Of a stretch of DNA of 64,000 nt, positions 8,792 through 18,309 are shown in pieces; position 1 is the first letter of the stretch; each line of letters starts with the position of its first letter. A program made the translations under genes and the position numbers. The stretch comes from Amaricoccus sp. (GTDB taxonomy: Bacteria > Pseudomonadota > Alphaproteobacteria > Rhodobacterales > Rhodobacteraceae). The notes beneath the pieces are model-generated. The model was not told the DNA's origin. It ran no database searches and saw only the letters and a program-made list of their open reading frames with translations. The stretch covers positions 1 through 64,000 of the forward strand of contig NZ_JAGOMQ010000009.1 of NCBI RefSeq assembly GCF_017993425.1, read 5' to 3'.

Positions 8792-10066
8792 TCAGCCGGG
8801 TCCGCGCCCGAGCAGGTCGCCGAGGGCGATCGCCATCACCAGCGCCGCGTCGAGCATGTCGTCCACGCCGACATATTCGTCGGGTTGATGCGCGAGGTCC
8901 AGTATGCCGGGCCCGTAAGCCACGCAATTCCTGAGCCGCCCGATCCGGTCGACGTGCTTCTGGTCGTAGGTCCCCGGCGAGACCACGAACTCCGCCTCCC
9001 GCCCCAGCACCGTCGCCACCGCCGCGGCCAGCGCCGCCGCCACCGGCGCGTCGCGCTCCGTCATCGTCGGCTGCACCTCGAAGAGGTCGCGCACCTCCGC
9101 CCGGAACCGCCGCCGGTCCTGCGCCAGCTCGATCGTCGCCCTGAGCTCCGCCTTCACGTCCTCCAGCCGCTCCTCGGCGAGGAAGCGCCTGTCAATCACC
9201 ATGCGGCAGCGGTCCGGCACCACCGGCGAGGGCAGCCCGTCGAAGCCCGCCGGCTGCTCCGCCTGCCCGCCATGGATCGAGTTGATGTTGACCGTCGAGG
9301 CCCGCGCCCCCTCCGGAACCACCGGCATCGCCGTGCGCTTCCGCGCCAGCGCCGGGATCAGCGTCGCCTCCATCTCCGCGACGATCGCCCCCATGTGCCG
9401 CACCGCGCAGTCGCCGAGGAACGGCATCGAGCCATGGGCGATCCGCCCGAAGGTCTCGATCTCCGCCCACCACACCCCCCGGTGCCCGAGACAGACCCGG
9501 TCCTTGTTGAGCGGCTCGGGGATGATGACATGGTCGACCCGCGCATAGAGCCCCTGCTCCGCGAGATACGCGACCCCGCCATATCCCCCCGTCTCCTCGT
9601 CCCCCGTCGCGGTGATCTCGATCGCGCCCGGGAAATCCGGCGAGACGGCAAGGAACGCCTCCACCGCCACGATCGCCGCCGCGAGCCCGCCCTTCATGTC
9701 GCAGGCCCCGCGGCCGTAGACCTTGCCGTCGATCAGCGCGCCCCCGAACGGATCGACGGTCCAGCCCTGCCCCGCCTCCACCACGTCGATATGGCCGTTG
9801 AACTGCACGCATTGCCCCGGCCGCGTCCCCTCGCGCCACGCGAGCAGGTTCCAGCGCGGATGCCGCTCGCTGTCCCCCGGCGCCCCCTCGGCGCGCAGGA
9901 ACCGGCACTCGAACCCCTGCGGCCGCAGCCGCGCGGCCACCAGCTCGCAGGCCTCGCGATAGAATTCCCCCGGCGGGTTCACCGTCGGGATGCGGATCAG
10001 CGCCGCGGTCAGCGCGACGAGGTCGTCGCGCCGCGCCTCGATCTCGCGGCGCAGTCGGTCAGGCAT
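8792..10066 (-). CDS. M20 family metallohydrolase, ArgE/DapE-like
   Basis: This 424-residue cytoplasmic hydrolase belongs to the acetylornithine deacetylase / succinyl-diaminopimelate desuccinylase family, which removes N-acyl groups using two zinc ions. Visible motifs are FNGHIDVVEAG (first metal His/Asp), GRGACDMKGGLAA (bridging Asp), TGDEETGG (catalytic and metal Glu) and a late His in ILDLAHQPDEY. The start at 10066 overlaps the end of the LysR gene by 8 bp. Its position between a LysR regulator and a solute-binding protein suggests a catabolic role rather than arginine synthesis. The actual substrate cannot be read from the sequence. Confidence 0.85.
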   Translation of the reverse strand: MPDRLRREIEARRDDLVALTAALIRIPTVNPPGEFYREACELVAARLRPQGFECRFLRAEGAPGDSERHPRWNLLAWREGTRPGQCVQFNGHIDVVEAGQGWTVDPFGGALIDGKVYGRGACDMKGGLAAAIVAVEAFLAVSPDFPGAIEITATGDEETGGYGGVAYLAEQGLYARVDHVIIPEPLNKDRVCLGHRGVWWAEIETFGRIAHGSMPFLGDCAVRHMGAIVAEMEATLIPALARKRTAMPVVPEGARASTVNINSIHGGQAEQPAGFDGLPSPVVPDRCRMVIDRRFLAEERLEDVKAELRATIELAQDRRRFRAEVRDLFEVQPTMTERDAPVAAALAAAVATVLGREAEFVVSPGTYDQKHVDRIGRLRNCVAYGPGILDLAHQPDEYVGVDDMLDAALVMAIALGDLLGRGPG

Positions 10067-11006
10067 CGGCGTCCCCCAGCGCGATCCGGTCGAGCATCCA
10101 GGCGAGGCCAGCATCGTGCATCGCCGCCGCCGGCGCCACCACGTTGATCGCGAAGCTGCCGAGCGGCAGCGGCGCCTCCCGCCACACGAGCCCCAGCCGC
10201 CCGGCATGGCGCGTCGCGAAGCGCCGCGGCGCCGCCGCCACCAGCCCGGTCTCCCCCAGCATCAGCAGCGCGAAGGCGAAGTTCGGCGCGGTCAGCGCCA
10301 CCCGCCGCCGCCGCCCGACCTCCGCGAGCACGAGATCGACGAACCCCTCCGGATCCCCCGACGCGGACACGACGACATGCCCCGCGGCGCAGAACCCGTC
10401 GAGCGTCATCCCGGCCGCCAGCGGATGGCCCGCCCGCATCGCCACCACGAAATCCTCGTCATAGACCCGCCGGCGCCAGAACCGCGCCGGCGCCTCGCCC
10501 ACCGGCAGCAGCGCCGCGTCGAGCCGCCGCGCGTCGAGCTCCGCGAACGCCTCCGCCCAGGCCCGCCCCGGCGCCATCTCCCCCGGCGCCGGCAGCAGCG
10601 GCCGCAGCCCGAGATCCACCCCCGGCGCCTCCGCCGCCAGCCGCGCCCGCAGCGGCGGCGCCAGCACCGCGAGCACCCCGTCCGGCCCGCCCAGCACGAA
10701 GCGCCGCGTCGAGCGCGCCGGATCGAACGGCGCGGCGAGCGCCAGCACGCCGCGCACCCGCGCCAGCGCCTCGGCGATCGGCAGGGCGAGGTCGAGCGCC
10801 CGCGCCGTCGGCGTCACCCCGCGCGGCGTGCGCAGGAACACCGGATCGTCGAGCAGCCGCCGGAGCCGCCCCAGCCCGTGGCTCACCGCCGACGGCGTCA
10901 GGCTCAGCCGCGCCGCCGCCCGCCCGACATGACGCTCCTCCAGCACCGCCTCGAAGAGCACCAGCAGGTTGAGATCGACGCGCGAGAGATCAATCCTGTT
11001 CAGCAT
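10059..11006 (-). CDS. LysR family transcriptional regulator
   Basis: This 315-residue regulator has an N-terminal winged helix-turn-helix (residues about 10-70: DLNLLVLFEAVLEERHVGRA, LSLTPSAVSHGLGRLR) and a C-terminal effector-binding domain. It is the first gene of a minus-strand operon with the M20 hydrolase, the solute-binding protein and DUF1345. It diverges from the DUF4440 gene across 95 bp. LysR proteins commonly control both sides of such a gap, so both units are likely targets. Confidence 0.9.
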   Translation of the reverse strand: MLNRIDLSRVDLNLLVLFEAVLEERHVGRAAARLSLTPSAVSHGLGRLRRLLDDPVFLRTPRGVTPTARALDLALPIAEALARVRGVLALAAPFDPARSTRRFVLGGPDGVLAVLAPPLRARLAAEAPGVDLGLRPLLPAPGEMAPGRAWAEAFAELDARRLDAALLPVGEAPARFWRRRVYDEDFVVAMRAGHPLAAGMTLDGFCAAGHVVVSASGDPEGFVDLVLAEVGRRRRVALTAPNFAFALLMLGETGLVAAAPRRFATRHAGRLGLVWREAPLPLGSFAINVVAPAAAMHDAGLAWMLDRIALGDADA

Positions 11007-11101
11007 ATCGCTGAAATCATACCATTGGATTCATCACGCGGGAACTGCGATCCCCTCCGTCGGCGCGGCGCCCCGCCCCGCCGGAACCCGGAGACACCGA
11101 C

Positions 11102-11629
11102 ATGCGCCCCACCCGCCGCACCGTCCTCGCCGCCGCCGGCGCGGGCCTCGCCGCCCCCGCCCTCGCCCCCGCCCTCGCCGGCGCCCCCGACGACGCCGCC
11201 CCCGGCCTCCTCCGCCTCTCCGCCGAGGCGAACGCCGCGCTCCTGCGCGGCGACGTCGACGCCTACCGCGCCCTCGTCACCCTCGCCGACGACTTCCTGC
11301 TGATGTCGCCCTTCGGCGGCCGGCCCACCCCGGGCGCCGAGGTGACCGCGGAGACCTGGGAAGGGATGCGCCGCTTCTTCCGCGACGGCACGCTCGAGGT
11401 CGACCTCGCCGGCTCCTGGAGCACCCCCGACATGGTGGCGCTGGCGCTGGTCGAGCGCGCCGAGGTCGCGGTCGGCGGCCTCCCCCGGCAGCCCTGGGCG
11501 CTCCGCGTGACCCTCGTCTACCGCCGCGACGGCGACGCCTGGCGGCTCGTCCACCGCCACGCCGACCCGCTCGCCCACGGAATCGACCTCGCGGAGGCCG
11601 CGGCGCTCGCATCCGGGCCTGCCGGGTGA
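11102..11629 (+). CDS. Exported DUF4440/SnoaL-like protein
   Basis: This 175-residue protein starts with RRTVLAAAGAGLAAPALAPA, which resembles a Tat signal peptide, so it is probably exported. The mature part looks like the NTF2/SnoaL fold of DUF4440 proteins: LSAEANAALLRGDVDAYRAL, then DDFLLMSPFGG, and a C-terminal LVYRRDGDAWRLVHRHADPL. Members include small lyases, isomerases and binding proteins. The specific role is unknown. The gene is transcribed away from the LysR gene. Confidence 0.75.
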   Translation: MRPTRRTVLAAAGAGLAAPALAPALAGAPDDAAPGLLRLSAEANAALLRGDVDAYRALVTLADDFLLMSPFGGRPTPGAEVTAETWEGMRRFFRDGTLEVDLAGSWSTPDMVALALVERAEVAVGGLPRQPWALRVTLVYRRDGDAWRLVHRHADPLAHGIDLAEAAALASGPAG

Positions 11630-11671
11630 GGCCTCATGTGGCGCCGCAGCAAAAGGGTAAACCAATCGTCG

Positions 11672-11690
11672 CCGCGGTCTTTGACCGCGG
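11672..11690 (+). promoter_or_regulatory. Perfect hairpin before sat-cysC
   Basis: CCGCGGTC-TTT-GACCGCGG is a perfect 8-bp stem with a 3-nt loop, 53 bp before the sat-cysC start and 42 bp after the DUF4440 stop. There is no T-run after it, so it is either a weak terminator of the upstream gene or a leader structure of the sulfate gene. Confidence 0.4.
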
Positions 11691-11743
11691 GGGCCTGCCC
11701 TGATACCACCCGGCGGTGTCGAATCACCAGTGAGAGTGCCCTT

Positions 11744-13513
11744 ATGGCCGCGTCCCGTTCCGCCACCGCACCGAAACCCGTCGAGGCCTTCGTGAAGTAC
11801 CCCTCCCCGCCCGCGTCCAACCTCGCCCCGATCCCGGAGCTCTACGTCTCCTACGACAGCGCGGCGAAGCTGAAGCTCGAGGCGGCGGAGCTCGTCTCCT
11901 GGGACCTCACGCAGCGGCAGGTCTGCGACCTCGAGCTTCTGATGAACGGCGGCTTCTTCCCGCTCAAGGGCTTCCTCGGCGAGGCGGACTACGACGGCGT
12001 CGTCAACGACATGCGGCTCGCCGACGGCACGCTCTGGCCGATGCCGATCACGCTCGACGTCTCCGAGGCCTTCGCCGCCAAGGTCGAGCCCGGCCAGGAC
12101 ATCGCGCTCCGCGACCCCGAGGGCGTGATCCTCGCCATCCTCTCGATCACCGACAAGTGGACGCCGAACAAGTCGCACGAGGCCGAGAAGGTCTTCGGCG
12201 CCGACGACATCGCCCACCCGGCGGTCAACTACCTCCACCACAAGGCCGGCCCCGTCTATCTCGGCGGCCCGGTCACCGGCATCCAGGCGCCGGTCCACTA
12301 CGACTTCCGCGCCCGCCGCAACACCCCGAACGAGCTGCGCGCCTACTTCCGCAAGCTCGGCTGGCGGCGCATCGTCGCCTTCCAGACCCGCAACCCGCTG
12401 CACCGCGCCCACCAGGAGCTGACCTTCCGCGCCGCCCGCGAGGCGCAGGCCAACCTCCTGATCCACCCGTCGGTCGGCATGACCAAGCCGGGCGACATCG
12501 ACCACTTCACCCGCGTCCGCTGCTACGAGGCGGTGCTCGACCAGTACCCGACCTCGACCACGACGCTCTCGCTCCTCGGCCTCGCCATGCGCATGGGCGG
12601 CCCGCGCGAGGCGGTCTGGCACGGGCTGATCCGGCGCAACCACGGCTGCACGCACATGATCGTCGGCCGCGACCACGCCGGCCCGGGCAAGAACAGCCAG
12701 GGCAAGGACTTCTACGGCCCCTACGACGCCCAGCAGCTCTTCGGCTCGCTCCAGGGCGAGATCGGCGTCGAGATGGTCGACTTCAAGCAGATGGTCTACG
12801 TCCAGGAGAAGGCCCAGTACGAGCCCCGCGACGAGGTCGAGGAGGGCCAGACCATCCTCGACATCTCCGGCACCGAGCTGCGCCGCCGCCTGCGCGAGGG
12901 CCTCGAGATCCCCGACTGGTTCTCGTTCCCGGCCGTGGTGCAGGAGCTGCGCCGCACCTCGCCGCCGCGCTCGAAGCAGGGCTTCACGGTGTTCTTCACC
13001 GGCTTCTCCGGCTCGGGCAAGTCGACGATCGCCAACGCGCTCATGGTCAAGCTGATGGAGATGGGCGGCCGCCCGGTGACGCTGCTCGACGGCGACCTCG
13101 TCCGCAAGCACCTCTCGTCCGAGCTCGGCTTCTCCAAGGAGCACCGCGACATCAACATCCGCCGCATCGGCTACGTCGCGTCGGAGATCACCAAGAACGG
13201 CGGCGTCGCCATCTGCGCCCCGATCGCGCCCTACGCGGCCACCCGCCGCGGCGTGCGCGAGGACATCGAGGCCTTCGGCGCCTTCGTCGAGGTCCACGTC
13301 GCGACCACGATCGAGGAATGCGAGAAGCGCGACCGCAAGGGGCTCTACAAGCTTGCCCGCGAAGGCAAGATCAAGGAGTTCACCGGCATCTCCGACCCCT
13401 ACGACGTCCCCGAGAACCCCGAGATCCGTCTCGACACCGAGGGCATGGACGTCGACTACTGCGCCCAGCAGGTCATCCTGAAGCTGGAGCAGATGGGCCT
13501 CATCGCCGCCTGA
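11744..13513 (+). CDS. Bifunctional sulfate adenylyltransferase / APS kinase
   Basis: This 589-residue fusion makes APS from sulfate and ATP and then phosphorylates it to PAPS. Residues about 1-400 are ATP sulfurylase, with the QTRNPLHRAH nucleotide-binding motif and GRDHAGPG. Residues from about 415 are APS kinase, with the P-loop GFSGSGKSTIA and the lid region DRKGLYKLAREG. The fused Sat-CysC form replaces the CysDN/CysC arrangement in many alphaproteobacteria. The start at 11744 (MAASRSATAPK) is favoured by family length, although the frame is open upstream and the ribosome site is weak. A strong terminator follows at once, so it is a single-gene unit. Confidence 0.93.
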   Translation: MAASRSATAPKPVEAFVKYPSPPASNLAPIPELYVSYDSAAKLKLEAAELVSWDLTQRQVCDLELLMNGGFFPLKGFLGEADYDGVVNDMRLADGTLWPMPITLDVSEAFAAKVEPGQDIALRDPEGVILAILSITDKWTPNKSHEAEKVFGADDIAHPAVNYLHHKAGPVYLGGPVTGIQAPVHYDFRARRNTPNELRAYFRKLGWRRIVAFQTRNPLHRAHQELTFRAAREAQANLLIHPSVGMTKPGDIDHFTRVRCYEAVLDQYPTSTTTLSLLGLAMRMGGPREAVWHGLIRRNHGCTHMIVGRDHAGPGKNSQGKDFYGPYDAQQLFGSLQGEIGVEMVDFKQMVYVQEKAQYEPRDEVEEGQTILDISGTELRRRLREGLEIPDWFSFPAVVQELRRTSPPRSKQGFTVFFTGFSGSGKSTIANALMVKLMEMGGRPVTLLDGDLVRKHLSSELGFSKEHRDINIRRIGYVASEITKNGGVAICAPIAPYAATRRGVREDIEAFGAFVEVHVATTIEECEKRDRKGLYKLAREGKIKEFTGISDPYDVPENPEIRLDTEGMDVDYCAQQVILKLEQMGLIAA

Positions 13514-13540
13514 CGGGCGCAAGCCGCCGACAAGACCAGG

Positions 13541-13579
13541 AACGCCGCCGGGGGCCCCCCCCGGCGGCGTTTCTCTTTT
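13541..13579 (+). terminator. Rho-independent terminator of sat-cysC
   Basis: AACGCCGCCGGGG pairs with CCCCGGCGGCGTT and is followed by TTCTCTTTT. It lies 27 bp after the stop codon. Confidence 0.85.
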
Positions 13580-13618
13580 GCCTGCCGAGCGTCCCCCTCG
13601 GACCCGCGACGGCGCCCC

Positions 13619-13646
13619 GCCGGAAGACATGCGCATGTCTCCCGGC
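13619..13646. repeat. 3'-end palindrome, copy 1
   Basis: GCCGGAAGACATGC then GCATGTCTCCCGGC: a 28-bp palindrome with one mismatched pair, flanked by CGGCTCGACGCG. It sits behind the sat-cysC terminator and before the convergent tamB stop. The family has four members in this window (also 21424, 28260 and 36261). Confidence 0.75.
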
Positions 13647-13689
13647 TCGACGCGTCGCCCCGTGCGACCTCCCCCCGGCCCGCCGGCCC

Positions 13690-16600
13690 TCAATAATCCC
13701 GCTCGAAGAACACCCCGATCGTCGAGTTGCCGTCGCTCCCCACCGATCCGCGCACCGTCAGGTTGTCCGTCACGTCGAGGTTGATCTGCGCCTTGGTGTC
13801 CCCGCCCGTGCCGGTCTGCACGTCGAGATAGATGTTGTCGTCGATATACGTCCCCGCCCGCAAAGCCGTCGAGCCGTCGTCCTCGGTGACGATGTCGAGG
13901 TCGTCGAACCCGATCGCCCCGCGCAGCTGCTCGAGGATCCCCGGACCGCCCCCCCGCCCGGCAAGCTCCGCCGCCGTCGCCGCCAGCTCGGCGATCTGGA
14001 ACGGCGACAGCTGCGAGACGCTCTGGTTGAAGATCACCCGCGCCAGCACCTCGTCCTCCGGCAACGCCGGCTGCGACGAGAAATGGATCTCCGGCTGCGA
14101 CACCCGCCCCGTGACCTGCACGATCGCCGTCACCCCCCGCGCCCGCGTCTGCGCCTGGAAGTCGATGATCGGGTTGAAGCTCCCGGTGAGCTGTAGCGAG
14201 CCCCGGGTGAACTCGATGCGCTGCCCGAGGATGTCGAGCCGCCCCCGCCGCAGCTCGAACTGCCCGACCGGCACGAGGTCGTTCAGCGGCCCGGTGATCC
14301 GCATCTCGCCGCCGAGCTCGACGTCGAGACCGCGCCCGCGCACGAAGATCTGGTTCGGCGCCCGGATGCGGATGTCGGCGTTGAGCGGCAGCCGCGCCGT
14401 CGCGATCTCCCGCGGCTCGTCGAGCCGCGCCCGCCGCAGCGTCTCCACCACGCCGGCGTCGGGCTTCACATGCACGACCTGCTCCAGCGTCTGCGTCACG
14501 TTGGCCCCGAGCCCCTCCGCCACCGATATCTCGGTATGCCCGAGGTCGATGCGTCCCGAGATCGTGCCGCCGCCGCGCAGCGGCCCCTCGGCGCGGAGCC
14601 GCCCGTCGACGGTCGTCGAGACGAACTGCCCGTCGGTGTAGCGCACCCCGGCGAAGGTGATCTCGAGGTTCGCCGGATTGCCGGCGGCCAGCGAGACCGT
14701 GCCCGAGGCGGTGATCGTCCCCCCCGCCGCCGGCGCCGCCCGGAAGCTCCGCACCGTGACGGTCTGCCCCTCGAAGCCGAGATCGGCCGAGATGTCCTGG
14801 AGCCGGAGGTTGGTCTGCGGATCGGTGAACGTCCCCCCCGCAAGGCTCGCCGTCCCCGAGAGCAGCGGCCGCGCCAGCGTCCCCCGCACCGTCAGGTCGA
14901 GCCGCGCCAGCCCGCGCGCCTGCGCCGCCCGGTCGGCGAGCAGCGCGTCGGCGAGCGCCAGCGGCGCCTCGCCGGTCGCGCGCATGTCGAGCCCCGGCCC
15001 CTGCAGCGGCGCCCGGCCCGAGGCCCGCAGCGCCAGCCCCTGGTCGTTGCGCGCCGTCGCCTCCGAGAGCGTCAGCACGTTGCGTAGGAACTCGCCCCGC
15101 GCCTCGACCGCGAGCGGGCTCACGCCCGCGTCGCGCAGCGGCTGCGCGGTGATCCCGGTCCCGCGCAGGTCGAAGCGTACGTCCGGCTGCGCCGTCGTGC
15201 CGCCGACCTGCGCCGTGCCCGAGACCGTGCCCCCGAGCCCGCGATTGCCGGCGACCCGGTCGAGGAGCTGCAACGGCAGCGAGGTCAGCTCCACGGCGAC
15301 GTCGAGCGGGCCGGCCCCCAGCGGAACCGAGCCCGAGGCCCGCGCCGCCAGCCCCTCCGCCGCCACCTGCGCGTCGAGCCGCAGCCGCCCGTCCGAGGTC
15401 CGCCCCGAGGCGACCACCCGCGCCGGCGGCAGCCCGGCGGCCCGCGACGCCGCCGCGGCCACGCCCGCCCCGGTCACGTCGAAGGCGATGTCGGGCGCAG
15501 CGCGCGCCCCGGTGACCCGCAGCCGCCCGTCCACCTGCCCCTCGAGCCCGAGCGCCGGCTGCACGAGGCTCGCGAGCGACAGCGGCAGCCTCTGCAGGTC
15601 CACCGACACGTCGAGGCTCTCGTCCGCCTTGCCCTGCGCCGTCAGCCGCCCCCCGCCGAGGTCGAGCGCCAGCGGCGTCAGCGTCACCGTCCCGCCCGCG
15701 ACCGTCACCGTCGCCGGCGCGGTCAGCCGCGCGGCCACGTCCTGCTGCAGCAGCGACAGCGTCTCCAAAGTCGCCGCAAAGCCGTCATCGAGCCGGTCGA
15801 GCGTGCCGGCGAGCCGCGCCTCGGTGCCGATGGCGAGCCGCGCGTCCGCGTCGATCCGCATCGCCCGCGGCCCGGTCTGCTCGGCCCGCGCCGACAGGCT
15901 GGTCACGTCGACGCCCCCGGCGACCAGCCCGGTCGCATCCAGTCGCCCGCGCACCAGCGGCGCGGCCAGCGCATCCTCGACATAGGCGTCGAGGTCGAGC
16001 CCGCCGAGCCGCGTCGCGCCAACCACGACGTCGCGCGCGGTCGCCGTCGCGGCGATCCCCTGCCCCGTCTCCGCCGCCTCGAAGCGCAGCGTCGCCTGCG
16101 CCGCGCCCGCCGCCTCGGCGAGCGCCAGCGCGGCGAGCGGCGCGAGGTCGGGCGCGTCGACGTTCAGCGCCCCGAGGATCGGCGCGCCCGGCTGCTGCGA
16201 CAGCTCGCCGGTGATCGCGTTCGGCCCGACATGCACGTCGATGGCGCGCACCGCCCGCGCGCCCCCGGCGACGTCGACGTTGGCCGCGATGCGGATCGGC
16301 TGCCCCCCGAGCGCCCCCGCGCCCGAGATCGCCCCCGAGACGTCCGCCCCCGCGAGCTTCCCGTCGAACCCGAGCCGCGCGCCCGTCAGGTCGCGGCCGA
16401 GGAGCCGCCCCTCCGGCGCCTGCGCCTCGAACGTCACCGCGAGCGGCCGCCCCGTGCCCGACGCCCGCCCCGTCGCGGTCAGCGCCCCCTCGAGCCGCGG
16501 ATCGAGCGCCGCGAGGTCCGCGAGCCGCGCCTCGATCGCAAGGTCGGTCGCCGCGCTGGTCAGCCGCCCGGTCGAGGCGATCTCCACCTGCGGATTGGCG

Positions 16601-18309
16601 AGGCGCAGCCCGTCGGTCCGGAACCCCTCCGCATCCCGCGCAACCCGGCCCCCGAGCGTGGTCTCGCCCGCAAGCAGCCCGTCGAGCCGCGGATCGCCCA
16701 GCCGCAGATCCTCCGCCGTCCCGTCCACCGCGAGGTCGAACGACCGGTCGAGCGGCGCGAGCTTGCCGTCGAGCCGCAGGTCCAGCTTGCCCCCCAGGTC
16801 GCGCCCCGCCAGGCCGGAGGCCGGCGCGAGGTCGGCCAGCCGCGCCGCGATCCGCCCCTCGAAGGCCGTGCCCTCCACGTCGCCCGCCGCGAACAGCGAC
16901 ACGTCCTTGCCCGTCGCCTGCGCCTGCCGCACCCGCAGCGGCCCCCCCGGCGGCAGCGCCGCGTCCACGAAGAGGTCGAGCCGGCTCCCCAGCACCGCCG
17001 CCACGTCCGGGTTCGCCGAGGAGACGCCCGTCGCCACCCCCTCGACCGCGAAGCTGAGGTTGCGCGTCGCCGGGTCGTTCAGGTTCTCCGCCAGCCCCCC
17101 GAGGGTCAGCGTCAGGTCCTCGACGGCGACGTCCCCTGCCGACAGCCGGTCGAGCGCCACCAGCCCGCTCCACCGCCGGCCCTCGCCATAGGCGAGATGC
17201 AGCACCGCGGAATGGATGCTGGTCGCGCCGCCCGGCACGGGCAGCACCACCGCCGGCCCGCGCGGATCCCCGAGCCGCCCGGAAAGGGTCAGGTGGTTCG
17301 GAAACCCGTCCGCCGCGGTGGCGAGCGTCCCCGTCAGGTCGAGCTCCGCCCCCTGCACCGCGAACCGGTCGAGCCGCATCCCCCCGGCCGCCAGCGCCAC
17401 GCCGGCGACCTCCACCGAGGTCTCGCCCGCGAAGAACTGCCGGTAGGCCGCCGGCACGACAGGCGCCAGCCCGCCGCGGAAATCCGCCGTGAACCCCCGC
17501 CCCTCCGGCGTCGCACGCAGCCGGATGTCGCCCGTGGCGATCCGCGCCGCATCCGCGTCGAAGCTGAACGCGAGGTCGAGGTTGTCGAGCGGCCCGCCGC
17601 CCTTCAGCCGCAGGTCGATCGCCGGCCGCCCCTCGATCCCCGCCAGCGTGGCGACGACGCCCCCCGCAGGCTCGGTCAGCGCAAGGTCGAGATCGAGCAC
17701 GCCCGTCGCGTTGGCGAAATCCAGGTCGAGCGCCAGCTCGCCCCCCGGCCCGTCCAGCCGCCGCACGTTCAGCGCCGCGTCGAGCGCGCCGCGCGCCAGG
17801 TCCGCCGAGCCGGTCGCCGCGAGCTGCGCCGCCTGCCCCGCCGCCGCCGGCCCGAGGTCGATCCGCGGCAGGTCGAGCTCCGCCACCCGCACCGACAGCG
17901 GCAGCTCCGGCAGCCGGAACGGCTGCGCCTCCGCCTGCTGCGGCAGCCGGTCGGCGATCCCCGCCTCGTGCGGCACGGGCCGGCGGGCGAAGTCGATCCG
18001 CTCCACCGCGAGGCGGTTGATGTCGAGCCGCCGGCGGAGCAGCGCCAGCCGCGTCCAGTCGATCTCCACCCCGGTCAGCGTAAGCCACACCCCCTCGTCG
18101 TCCGAGACGGTCAGCGAGGCGATCCGCGCCTGCGACGAGAGCGCGCCGCTCACCCCCTGCAGCCGGATCTCCCGGCCGGGCGCCGAGATGCGGCTCTGGA
18201 TGAAGTTGATGATGAAGCCGTTGTCGTCCTGCCCGGACGTCTGGTCCTGGCCGACCGCCGCCACGGCGACGAGCGCAAGCAGCCCGAAGATGACGAGGAG
18301 CCGTCTCAA
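13690..18309 (-). CDS. tamB: Translocation and assembly module protein TamB
   Basis: This 1539-residue protein is anchored in the inner membrane by an N-terminal hydrophobic segment (LLVIFGLLALVAVAAVG). The rest is a long series of repeating beta-rich segments that form a periplasmic groove. The C-terminal DUF490/TamB domain is clear (GELRITGPLNDLV-type and SQPEIHFSSQPALPEDEVLARVIF segments, ending FFERDY). AsmA-like TamB proteins bridge the periplasm with TamA and help build outer-membrane proteins or move phospholipids. It starts with TTG at 18309, overlapping the tamA stop by 4 bp (TTGA), so translation is coupled. Confidence 0.9.
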   Translation of the reverse strand: MRRLLVIFGLLALVAVAAVGQDQTSGQDDNGFIINFIQSRISAPGREIRLQGVSGALSSQARIASLTVSDDEGVWLTLTGVEIDWTRLALLRRRLDINRLAVERIDFARRPVPHEAGIADRLPQQAEAQPFRLPELPLSVRVAELDLPRIDLGPAAAGQAAQLAATGSADLARGALDAALNVRRLDGPGGELALDLDFANATGVLDLDLALTEPAGGVVATLAGIEGRPAIDLRLKGGGPLDNLDLAFSFDADAARIATGDIRLRATPEGRGFTADFRGGLAPVVPAAYRQFFAGETSVEVAGVALAAGGMRLDRFAVQGAELDLTGTLATAADGFPNHLTLSGRLGDPRGPAVVLPVPGGATSIHSAVLHLAYGEGRRWSGLVALDRLSAGDVAVEDLTLTLGGLAENLNDPATRNLSFAVEGVATGVSSANPDVAAVLGSRLDLFVDAALPPGGPLRVRQAQATGKDVSLFAAGDVEGTAFEGRIAARLADLAPASGLAGRDLGGKLDLRLDGKLAPLDRSFDLAVDGTAEDLRLGDPRLDGLLAGETTLGGRVARDAEGFRTDGLRLANPQVEIASTGRLTSAATDLAIEARLADLAALDPRLEGALTATGRASGTGRPLAVTFEAQAPEGRLLGRDLTGARLGFDGKLAGADVSGAISGAGALGGQPIRIAANVDVAGGARAVRAIDVHVGPNAITGELSQQPGAPILGALNVDAPDLAPLAALALAEAAGAAQATLRFEAAETGQGIAATATARDVVVGATRLGGLDLDAYVEDALAAPLVRGRLDATGLVAGGVDVTSLSARAEQTGPRAMRIDADARLAIGTEARLAGTLDRLDDGFAATLETLSLLQQDVAARLTAPATVTVAGGTVTLTPLALDLGGGRLTAQGKADESLDVSVDLQRLPLSLASLVQPALGLEGQVDGRLRVTGARAAPDIAFDVTGAGVAAAASRAAGLPPARVVASGRTSDGRLRLDAQVAAEGLAARASGSVPLGAGPLDVAVELTSLPLQLLDRVAGNRGLGGTVSGTAQVGGTTAQPDVRFDLRGTGITAQPLRDAGVSPLAVEARGEFLRNVLTLSEATARNDQGLALRASGRAPLQGPGLDMRATGEAPLALADALLADRAAQARGLARLDLTVRGTLARPLLSGTASLAGGTFTDPQTNLRLQDISADLGFEGQTVTVRSFRAAPAAGGTITASGTVSLAAGNPANLEITFAGVRYTDGQFVSTTVDGRLRAEGPLRGGGTISGRIDLGHTEISVAEGLGANVTQTLEQVVHVKPDAGVVETLRRARLDEPREIATARLPLNADIRIRAPNQIFVRGRGLDVELGGEMRITGPLNDLVPVGQFELRRGRLDILGQRIEFTRGSLQLTGSFNPIIDFQAQTRARGVTAIVQVTGRVSQPEIHFSSQPALPEDEVLARVIFNQSVSQLSPFQIAELAATAAELAGRGGGPGILEQLRGAIGFDDLDIVTEDDGSTALRAGTYIDDNIYLDVQTGTGGDTKAQINLDVTDNLTVRGSVGSDGNSTIGVFFERDY

